Assembly: GCA_015679605.1 (NCBI GenBank)
Contig: JAAAVE010000630.1
Location: 1 to 15,729, forward strand
Length of the DNA: 15,729 nucleotides
From: Podila epigama
Taxonomy: Eukaryota > Mortierellomycota > Mortierellomycetes > Mortierellales > Mortierellaceae
Direction: 5' to 3'
Positions 8,202-15,729 of this stretch are shown here, piece by piece (position 1 is the stretch's first letter; every line of letters starts with the position of its first letter). Under the pieces are notes generated by a model. It was not told the DNA's origin and made no database searches. It saw only the letters and a list, made by a program, of their open reading frames with translations. The position numbers were made by a program, and so were the translations under genes.

Positions 8202-11200
8202 ATGTCCACTTTTAAAGACAAATACTTTCTTCTGCGCGAAAGGTTCGACCAAGTGTCTGCGGTAAGTTGTGGTCATTGACAAACACTTCTTCAACGTCTC
8301 GTCTCCTCGGGAAAAACGTTAGGCGTGCACCCTATTACGGATATATTTCGACATGTCACAGCTTGCCATGACAACCAATACACCCGACATGCTCTTGCAC
8401 TCTTTGCTCAACAATCTTTCTTTCTTTCTCTCTCACACACAACATTCACACTCACTCAACACACACGCACATACACAACACTCACACACACGTTCTCAGT
8501 CCCACGCACCTTCATACTGAAGGTTTTTTGCCCTTATCAATTTCCGAAAGAGCCTTACCTTTTCCCGTTTGTCTCATGCACCCGTGCGACGCGAACCACA
8601 AAATATATCGCGCCATTTTCATTATTCGCACTATCGATGAATTCATGTGCCTAAATGTGTGCATGTGTGTGTGTGTGTGTGTGCGTGTGTGGTGCGAGAC
8701 CTAAAAGGAACATTCTCTCTTCTTTCCTCACATTTCTGGGCAAAGAAGCAAAAACAAATACTAACGATGATCATTCTACCCGTCTCTTCCCTGTTTTTTT
8801 GATCTCTCGGTATATGACGACTTTTTTTTCTCAGACTCAGAGACAGTACACAAAGGACCTCCATGCAGCAAAGTCAAAGACTCGACGACTCAAGGAAGAA
8901 AACAAGTAACGTCCTTCTTTTTCTGTTCCTCTTTTTTTTCATCAATGCTTGCATGCCATACACATGCAAGCATGGCGTGTCATGCGTTACTTCTTTTCTT
9001 GTATCTTCTGTCCTCCTTCTCCCTTCAAAAAGGGGAGACGACCTCCCAACGGCTCGAATATGAGTCGAGTCGATTGACCTTCCTCCTTCTTCCCAACCCA
9101 AAGACTGTCTATCGAACCCAAATGTGCATGGGCCAACTTTTGAAGGAAGAAGGGGGAGAGGAAAAAAAATTCATCTACATTTTGTTTGGTGTGTTTTGTT
9201 TTCTTTGATTGTTATCCTCAGAAATGACTTGTCGAATGGTGCGCTCACATATTCCCACCACCACCTTCTTCCATTCAATGGTCTTTCCTTTTGATAGTCA
9301 TCTATTGGACCTGTTAAGCGAATGTCAGCAAAAAGCAGGCCTTGGGTAAGCATCATACTCGAAACAATTGTTTTTCGAAAGAGATGTATATTCTTGCTCT
9401 CCATCCTCACATTGTACCTTCCTTCCCTCTCTCTCTCCCTCTCTATCTCTCTCTCTCACTCTGTTCCTTTCATTCCACCGTCAACAGGCCCACAAGCGAC
9501 AGTGACACAACAATGGATGACTTGTCAGATTCTGACAGTGATACAAACCTCGACCATGACACGCCTATGGAAGGACGTAATAACTATATCAAATCAGATG
9601 GCAAATCCACACCGGGTAAACCTTGGCAAGGTAATATTTTTAATTTATCAATTGTGTACATATTTCTTGACAATCAATGTTGTTGCTGTACAAATTGCAT
9701 TAACGACTTTCTTAATTTTTTGCGGTTGTATATGGTGAACCCTTGGGGGGAAGCGTAGGCACATCATCCACACAAGAACATGCGCTGAACAACAGTAGCA
9801 CAGCACCACCGGCACCTACAGCCATCACCCGCGTCAACAACACCAAAGCTCTAGCCAATGCAGCCAGTGCAGCCAGCCCATTTAATGCAGTCGTTTTATC
9901 CAATCAGCACGGTACACAGCCTGGACCTGCACGTGAAGGATCCCAAGCACCAAAGCAAACAAGAAAAGCAACTGTAATGGCCAAACCATTCCCTGGCGTT
10001 ATCGCACAATAAATTTTCCACGCAACACACACAGCATACACATATACACACCACACACATACACCTCCAAGTTGAAGCATGTGTGTCACTAACGAAAAAA
10101 GCACCATCTTCCGATAACTATTTTTTTTTTATCAATATAACCCCACTCACAACGCATGTTTACCCTAGAAACGAGCGGATCGAGGTCGGCCTCGTGTAGT
10201 GGTTCCCTTAAAGACCAATCCAGACGGCTCTCTCAATTATCCTATCGTGGTTGGAAAAGGCACTAATGAGGTTATCATAGAAAACATGGGTAAGTAAACA
10301 GGGAGAGCGGAATGATACGATTCATTTTGTCTCGCTTTTACTATATGATTCGCGTCGTGAGATTACACTGCGGAACAAATAGATGTTCTCTCTTTTTTAT
10401 GACCGCAAGCGAAGCTGCCCAAATGTAATCAGGCCTCTCCTATTAACATTGACTCACCGATTTTTCTTTTGAAGGCCGTATTGTTTGGAGCGGAAGAGGC
10501 TATCATAACCACAGGTATATCTTTCCTGTCGGCTTCAGAAGCAAGAAACAATATACCTCACTCTCGGATACTTCCAAAAAGACCTACTTTATTAGTGAGA
10601 TTTTGGATGGTGGTGAAGCACCCATTGTAAGTATTTTTTCTTCTTCTTCTTCGTCGCAATAGTACTTTACCAAAACGACCTGTCAAGCAAATACTAAACT
10701 AACCGTGTTACGCTTCTCTCTCTCTCACACACACACCCTTCAGTTCCAAATCACGCTGGAGGACATGCCCGAGAAGGTATTTAGGCATTCATCATCGAGC
10801 GGGGCTTGGGAACTGGCATTGAGAAGTCTGATGGATTTGGGATTCAATGCCAAAACACACGCGTCGGGACCAGATATGTATGGCCTGACGAATTTGGGCG
10901 TCATCAAATATATCCAGGAAATGCCTAATGCACATCGTTGTCGGCGGTACATGCCACTGAAATGGATCATTGATAAAGACCATGTGGACGGTATACCTCT
11001 AAGTGAAATTCAGGCTCAACATGCAGCAGGAGCAAATGCCTCGGTAGCAACATCAGCGACAACAGCAGTATCAACAGCAGTGACAGGAGCTGCTGGAAAA
11101 GGAGGCAATACCAAATCACCAAGAAAGAAAAAAATCAACAATACCATCTATGCTAGTAACCATTCGAGCGTTAAAAAGGAATCTGAGGCATCATCAGCAG

Positions 11201-11301
11201 CAACAGCAGCAACGACGCCGACAATGGCATCAACGGCACAGGGGTCTTTTGAAGACGATGCGCATGCCTCAAGGGCATACACACCAGTCGTCCAACGCTG
11301 A
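8202..11301 (+). CDS. FYRN/FYRC-domain protein, TBRG1-like (eight exons)
   Basis: Exons 8202-8261, 8835-8905, 9298-9345, 9488-9630, 9759-9973, 10169-10289, 10475-10626 and 10744-11301 give 455 residues. N-terminal residues about 5-60 form a charged helical segment (KDKYFLLRERFDQ, KTRRLKEENNHLLDLL), likely a coiled coil. An acidic Asp/Ser stretch follows, then a Thr/Ala-rich linker. KRADRGRPR at 180-188 contains the RGRP core of an AT-hook. FYRN spans about 217-267 (GRIVWSGRGYHNHRYIFPVGF, 10474-10535) and FYRC about 268-343 (FQITLEDMPEKVF, then MYGLTNLGVIKYI and CRRYMPLKW). The C-terminus is Ala/Ser/Thr-rich with a basic patch. FYRN and FYRC fold into one module found in chromatin proteins such as MLL and TBRG1. 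The layout with an N-terminal coiled coil and no SET domain matches TBRG1-type proteins. A nuclear role is inferred. The small 48-nt third exon and the exon 4-5 junction (weak polypyrimidine tract) are the least certain parts. Confidence 0.85.
8262..8834 (+). other. Long first intron of the TBRG1-like gene, with CA/TG repeats
   Basis: This 573-nt intron starts with GTAAGT and ends at a TTTTCTCAG acceptor. It contains CA-rich runs (about 8430-8500) and a (TG)n run (about 8665-8690). An alternative acceptor six bases downstream (after 8840) would drop two codons without breaking the frame. Nothing gene-like is seen inside. Confidence 0.6.
8906..9297 (+). other. Second intron of the TBRG1-like gene, with a small hairpin
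   Basis: The 392-nt intron has donor GTAACG and acceptor GATAG. Near its start GCTTGCATG (8947-8955) and CATGCAAGC (8963-8971) form a perfect 9-bp inverted repeat with a 7-nt loop. Another AG acceptor lies earlier (CCTCAG near 9222), but the frame after it hits a stop, so 9298 was chosen because it gives EENNHLLDLLSEC. Confidence 0.55.
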
Positions 11302-11449
11302 AAAAAAATCAATTGCCACCAAAATAAATGAGTACCCCTCAATATGTGTAAATACATACACTTTATGAACTCGGGAAGAGTTTCAATCTCTCTTGTGAAA
11401 AAAAAAAGGAAGACAAGAATCAAACTACATTCAAAATTGCATTAAAGAA
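11302..11449 (+). terminator. 3' end of the FYR gene and 5' region of the CX9C gene
   Basis: A perfect AATAAA lies at 11323-11328, 22 nt after the TBRG1-like stop, and is a likely polyadenylation signal. The next gene in the same direction starts only 148 bp after that stop, so its promoter must be very short or overlap the 3' UTR. Confidence 0.55.
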
Positions 11450-12246
11450 ATGGCCTCAGGAGCAACATCGGGATCACAAGGATCTTCTTCGGGACAGCAG
11501 AGGTTCATGTCTGACTACATGTCAGACCTGAGTCAGTCACAGGATCTGAGTGCGTTCCTGCAACAGAATCAACCTACGTTTGACCGTAACAAGTATAGTC
11601 AAGTCGAGTCTTCAACAACTTCGCCTAAAGATAACTCGGATGGGGTCTCAGTACCACCACCACCACCACACCAAAAACAAGAACAACAACAACAACAACA
11701 GTCCTCAGCATCATCATCGTCTTCATCATCAGCATCAGCATCCGAGTCTAGCTCTTCAGAAACGCGTAAACCCTTCACAAAATCAACACTAGCGGGATCA
11801 CACCCTCTGCCAAGTGCTCATGCCATGGTCCAGAAACAAGCGATTCAAAACGCAGCACTCGACAACTGTGCAGATTTAAATATGGAGTTGACAGATTGTC
11901 TTCTTGGTAAAGCTGGAACCTGGTGGGATAGGGCATCCATGTGCATGAAAGCCAAAGAACGCTTTGGTAAATGCTGTCGTTTGAACAAGGTACCCAATTA
12001 ACTAGAAAAAATATATATGGGCTTTTCACTCTTATGTGCCATGCCATGGATGAAAAAGGAGGGAGAAAAAGTAGAAAAAATGAAAGATATAAAGAAACAC
12101 TAACATGTTGCTGTACTCTGAGTAAATAGGAAATTCTGCAAGAGCAAGGGTTTGCAAAGGAGGGCAACACTGCGGCTCAGGATAGAGTCATTCTGGACTA
12201 TGCCGACAAGTTTGTTCAAGAAACCATGAAGGATGAAAAGCCTTGA
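11450..12246 (+). CDS. Twin-CX9C (CHCH-type) protein with disordered N-terminus
   Basis: Exons 11450-11989 and 12130-12246 give 218 residues. Residues 1-125 are low-complexity: Ser/Gly/Gln-rich, with a Pro run, a Gln run and a long Ser run. Residues 140-176 contain two CX9C motifs, C140-C150 and C165-C175, followed by an extra C176. That is the twin-CX9C pattern of CHCH proteins, which fold as a disulphide-linked helical hairpin after Mia40 import into the mitochondrial intermembrane space. The second CX9C is followed by CRLNKEILQEQGFA and a charged helix ending in the stop. The GT donor at 11990 and TAG acceptor before 12130 join KLNKEIL in frame. The specific family is not recognised; COX-assembly-like or Emi1/DUF3128-like small CHCH proteins are possible. 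No obvious presequence is seen, as usual for Mia40 clients. The long N-terminus is unusual for such proteins. It converges with TRM112. Confidence 0.75.
11683..11757 (+). repeat. Coding CAA and TCA/TCT repeats (poly-Gln, poly-Ser)
   Basis: A CAA run encodes a short Gln tract, followed by TCA/TCT/AGC codons for a Ser/Ala tract, inside the N-terminal disordered part of the twin-CX9C protein. The tracts are in frame and likely to vary in length between strains. Confidence 0.7.
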
Positions 12247-12433
12247 TCATACATATATATAACATATATGAACAGACATTTGTCAAGAGTTCGCCCCAGT
12301 AAAAAAAAGTATGCTTCTATGATCCGATGTATTTTACAATTTATGTTTGTCGTTGAAACGGGGGAGGGTGTGCAATTATGTTGAACTGAGCGCTGCACCT
12401 CACACATATACTCCTTGTTGCTCTTTTGTTTGA
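12247..12433. terminator. Convergent 3' region between the CX9C gene and TRM112
   Basis: Only 187 bp separate the two stop codons. The segment has an AT-palindromic stretch (CATATATATAACATATATG type, 12252-12270) that could form a weak hairpin. No perfect AATAAA is seen for either gene. No coding sequence is found here. Confidence 0.4.
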
Positions 12434-13053
12434 TTAGACTTCATGTTCAGCAAGCAACATGTTGGGGATGCCATCGCGGATAGGGTAATTGTGTTGGCAG
12501 TTGGGGCAGATCATCTTTCCTGACTTGATATGAGTCTAAATAATTGACAAGAAAATCGATTGTTTAATGGCTTGTAGACAACCAACAGAAGATAGGAACA
12601 AACACTCAACACACACATAATCACACACAAATACTATACCTCGAGGATGACACGGTGGAGGAGCTGGAGGAACTCGTCGTTGTAAGCAGCATCAGCAGGC
12701 ATTGTTGCTGGGAGATCGGTGATATCAAGCTAGAAGAAAAAATAAACGAGGAGAGAGCGAAAACGATCTTAATCTCAGGATCACATTCTTGAATCTTTGT
12801 ATCTTTGGCAATACCAATGTGTAGAAATAATAATCTACAAAAAAAAAAAAAAAAACATGGAAAAGCTCCTCACCTTGAGGCAGGTGGCGACAAGAGCCTC
12901 ATATTCGAGCCTGCCGAGCATATTTCTCAAAAAGTCCTCGTTGAACTCGGCCTCCTCTTGCTCCAGCACAACCTCTTGAAGCTCCAGAGGAAAGTTGTTA
13001 GCATTGCAGCCCTTGACGTGGCATTGCAACATGTTGTGGGTAATCAGTCTCAT
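12434..13053 (-). CDS. TRM112: Trm112, zinc-binding methyltransferase activator subunit
   Basis: Exons (minus) 13053-12874, 12729-12640 and 12535-12434 give 123 residues, close to the length of human TRMT112 (125). Trm112 is the small stabilising partner of several SAM enzymes: Trm9, Trm11, the rRNA enzyme Bud23 and the eRF1 enzyme Mtq2. Family signatures are MRLITHNMLQCHVKGC at the start, NFPLE, EFNEDFLRNMLGRLEYEAL, and the ending MICPNCQHNYPIRDGIPNML. The zinc site is C11, C16, C100 and C103. Both introns are phase 0 with consensus sites. A T17 tract on the sense strand near 12839-12855 ends in TGTAG, a decoy acceptor that would break the frame, so 12730 was used. The start codon fits the family N-terminus exactly. 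The gene is divergent from TRM11. Confidence 0.95.
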
Positions 13054-13264
13054 GGTGAGTATATTTCTGTGAAGTGAATGAATGGGTTGAATGGAATGAA
13101 TGGAATGAATGGGTGGACAAACTTTTTTTTTTTTTGTTCTTGTTTTTTTCCTCACTCTCACTTGATAATATCCAAGCCACCCAACTGAATATCCTACAGC
13201 TTTTTCAAACGCTTTGTTCTCTGTCTCCTCCATTCCACCACCACCTTCTTCCCCCACACTCCCA
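13054..13264. promoter_or_regulatory. 211-bp shared promoter region of TRM112 and TRM11
   Basis: The start codons of the minus-strand TRM112 and the plus-strand TRM11 are only 211 bp apart. The interval holds a GAATG-type pentamer repeat (13076-13114), a T-rich tract (13123-13149) and a C/T-rich stretch before TRM11. A central T tract suits a nucleosome-free bidirectional promoter. Exact start sites cannot be seen. Confidence 0.65.
13076..13114 (+). repeat. GAATG-type pentamer repeat upstream of TRM112
   Basis: About seven imperfect GAATG/GAATGG units run in tandem. They begin about 25 bp upstream of the TRM112 start codon, so on the TRM112 sense strand the 5' leader would be CATTC-rich. Confidence 0.7.
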
Positions 13265-15595
13265 ATGCCACTCTTTCTCATTCAGTTTGCTCAGCAACAT
13301 GAGGAGGTAATGATGCAATCAAGGAAATAAAAAGACATCTACATTCTTATTATGGAAAATACAATTGGAGTGGTACAGTCATTCATAACACTTCAACAGT
13401 CTGTTAACGGTCAACAAACCTTTTTTTTTTTGCTACTTAGTTCCGCTTGCCAGAACTGGAGGCGTTGGCTACGATCGAAGATGTCCAAATGACCTATGAT
13501 CCAAATGACTATAGCCTCGAGGTAACGGATCCCAATAACAGCTTGTGCACTATGCAAATAGTCGCCAACTCCAACATTGTTTTTTGCTAAACTGGTCCTA
13601 CATTATGACTCGCAATATTTAAACTATTATTTGTCCGATCCAGTCACCCTTTTTGATTGTAGAGATCGAATCCGCCGAGAAAGCGGCATCGCTTTTGAAG
13701 AGAGCCATTCTGATCAAGTAACGTGTGAACAAGGATTATGACCGGTTCTTGATTCTATTAGTCTTCACTCGTGTTCTATGATCTTCTGTATTGAACTGAC
13801 TCATGTTAACCTTTGCTTTCTTCAAATCACTCCACTAGAACCATTACTGAACTTTGGGGCAAAGGAGATTCTTGGGATGAGCTTATCGGCAGAGTCAAGG
13901 AACACCCCGAAAGATGGGTAAGAGACCCTAGTGATCTTTACACCATCTTACCCCAGTGCTTTCTTCTGCGCACGTCTGATGAATGAAAATGACTAATTCT
14001 CCTCTTTTTTGTAAAGCCACAATATCTCGATACCACGTTCAAGTTCTCGGTGGTGACTTTTGGAGGCACGATTGAAATGAAGGACAAGCCAGCGTTGATC
14101 AACCGTTTCGCATTCACTGGATTCATGGGCAAGATCGACCTCAAGAACCCCGAGGAAGAATTTTTGTTGATTGCAGACTATGGCATCGATCCCAACGTTA
14201 CTGTCGCTCATACTTTTTACATGGGTCGTTTGGTACGTAGGACCTTTTTTTTCTCTCTGACATTACATTCCTCTATGCAGACTGCGGTTGAAACTCACCT
14301 CATTTATCTCTTCCTTTTGGACAGGTGGGTCATGGAAAGCGTGAGTGGATCGACAAGTTCAATGTCAAGAAGAGAAAGTATATCGGTAACACTACCATGG
14401 ATGCAGAACTGTCGTTGATCATGGCGAATCAGGCATTGTGTGCGCCTGGCAAACTCGTTTACGACCCCTTTGTTGGCACTGGATCCTTCTTGATGACTTG
14501 TGCACATTTTGGCGCTATGACAGTGGGAAGTGATATTGATGGTCGTCAGATCCGAGGCAAGGGCAAGACTAGTATCCAATCCAACTGTGAACAATATGGA
14601 CTTAAAGGACGAGTCATGGACGCCCTTGTCTTTGATGTCTGCCACAGCCCCTGGCGCAAGATCAAAGGCGGCATGTTTGACGCTATTGTGACGGATCGTA
14701 TGTATTCTCTTTTTTGATTTTTTCTGTCTTTTTTTTTTTTGCTCACTTGTCATTGCGCTTGCACTCTTTTCGTGAAAAGACTTTTTGGTGGAGATTGCGG
14801 AAACTGGTGCAACACCTTCATCCTATATTCAAACACTCATCTTTGTTGTTGTTTTTTTTTTAGCCCCATATGGAGTCCGCGCAGGAGCAAAGACTTTGGG
14901 CCGCAAGGACGCTTCCAGACAGGCAACGGAACCAAGGATGGCGGTCGAAGAAGGCGTTTACGCCCATTTGTATGTATTCGTTTGTCTCCTTGTGAAGAAG
15001 ATTTTGGTTATGATTCACTATTTTTATTTCCTCTTTCATTGTTTCCTCGTACTTACTCCATTCTATATTGATTTTATAAATGGGGGGTTTTTTTTTGTTT
15101 AGGCTGCCTGATTATGTACCACCAACAAAGCCATATGAAATGTCAGAAGTAGTAGCGGATTTGCTCATGTTTGCAGTCAAGAACTTGGTTCGAGGAGGGC
15201 GCCTGGTGTACTGGTTGCCAACAGTGACGGAGGATTATAAGATTGATGACCTGCCAACACACCCTTGCATGGAATTGGTCGCCAACTGTGAACAGGCATT
15301 TGGACAGTGGAGTCGACGACTGATTACAATGGAAAAGGTGGCGGATTGGGATGGCGAGGCAAGTTTAGGCCCACCGACGGGTGATATGAACAAGTCCAAG
15401 ACAGGGCCGAACAGAGTTGGTCACTTTGGTTTCCGGGACCGGTACTTTGCCTTTAGTGCAGTAGACAATGCAAAGAGGAAAAAGGAGCTCAAGGAGGCTT
15501 ACCAGAAGGGAGGACCTGAAGGAGTGGCTGCTTATATGAAGGAATTGGAAGCCAGAAAGAAGAGGGAGGCCGAAGCAAGTGAGAAGAGTGCATAA
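13265..15595 (+). CDS. TRM11: tRNA (guanine-10-N2) methyltransferase catalytic subunit Trm11
   Basis: Eight exons: 13265-13306, 13441-13521, 13644-13717, 13839-13917, 14017-14232, 14325-14697, 14864-14969 and 15103-15595, giving 487 residues. Trm11 with Trm112 makes m2G10 in tRNA. The N-terminus MPLFLIQFAQQHEEFRLPELEAL is the family start and is split by the first intron. SPFLIVEIES and ILIKTITELWGKG follow, then a THUMP-type domain to about residue 165. The SAM motif DPFVGTGSF is at 211-219, then SDIDGRQIRGKG. The catalytic DPPY is at 288-291 and is split by an intron after the first base of the first proline codon. WSRRLI and FRDRYF close the fold. A Lys/Glu-rich tail of about 50 residues follows, absent from yeast Trm11 (433 residues). 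The 42-nt first exon was set by an in-frame ATG that gives a good family match. The eight exons make this the gene with the shortest mean exon in the window. Confidence 0.93.
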
Positions 15596-15729
15596 GTGGG
15601 TCGGGGCTTTTGTTGTTGTTAGTAGTAGTTGTAGTAGCGGTGGTGGTATTAGTTTGTGTTATCATTTTCATTATCATTCCCATTATCATTATCATTCTCA
15701 TTCTTGTTCGCATTCTCATTCGCAAATAG
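15596..15729 (+). terminator. 3' flank of TRM11 with hexamer-like repeat
   Basis: Past the TRM11 stop there is a GTT/GTA-rich stretch and then, from about 15660, ATCATT/CATTCT-type units up to the window edge. No AATAAA is seen before the edge. It is read as the start of the 3' UTR and flank. Confidence 0.4.
15660..15724 (+). repeat. ATCATT/CATTCT imperfect hexamer repeat
   Basis: About ten imperfect six-base units (CATTAT, CATTCC, CATTCT, CATTCG) follow one another downstream of TRM11. The pattern resembles the hexamer array between TRM9 and the FYR gene in unit length but not in sequence. Confidence 0.65.

Noticed and set aside
8239-8252. GGTTCGACC resembling a tRNA B box
   Set aside because: It lies in the first exon of the FYR gene, with no A box, anticodon arm or acceptor stem nearby.
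9743-10012. Stand-alone 89-residue frame in the FYR gene
   Set aside because: It overlaps exon 5 of the TBRG1-like model in the same frame and runs into the next intron; its end is intronic.

Overview
The window looks like nuclear DNA from an early-diverging fungus, most plausibly a Mortierella-like member of the Mucoromycota sensu lato. All seven genes carry GT...AG introns, mostly 70-210 nt long. Homopolymer runs and microsatellites are dense outside exons. An F-box/ankyrin protein and an FYRN/FYRC protein sit beside core tRNA-modification genes. The taxonomic call is inference from gene style. No bacterial operon, tRNA, rRNA, CRISPR array or transposon was found.

Layout, left to right. 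(1) Minus strand, 3832-255: a four-exon F-box plus ankyrin-repeat protein with an unusually long first intron of about 1.36 kb. (2) A repeat-rich divergent intergenic region of 892 bp. (3) Plus strand, 4725-6132: Trm61, the catalytic subunit of tRNA m1A58 methyltransferase. (4) Minus strand, 7573-6274: Trm9, the wobble-uridine carboxymethyl methyltransferase; it converges with TRM61 with only 141 bp between stop codons. (5) A 628-bp divergent region with a hexamer/18-mer tandem array. (6) Plus strand, 8202-11301: an eight-exon TBRG1-like FYRN/FYRC nuclear protein with a coiled coil and an AT-hook-like motif. (7) Plus strand, 11450-12246: a small twin-CX9C (CHCH-type) protein with a long disordered N-terminus. 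(8) Minus strand, 13053-12434: Trm112, the zinc-binding activator of several methyltransferases. (9) Plus strand, 13265-15595: Trm11, the catalytic subunit of tRNA m2G10 methyltransferase, divergent from TRM112 with only 211 bp between start codons.

The most notable point is gene order. Four tRNA methyltransferase components lie within about 11 kb: TRM61, TRM9, TRM112 and TRM11. Trm112 is the obligate small partner of both Trm9 and Trm11, so a hub subunit and two of its clients are physically linked. Trm61 belongs to a separate complex (with Trm6) but acts on the same substrate class. All splice junctions were chosen by eye using GT/AG sites, phase and protein-family continuity. Every gene model closes in frame (627, 408, 355, 455, 218, 123 and 487 residues).
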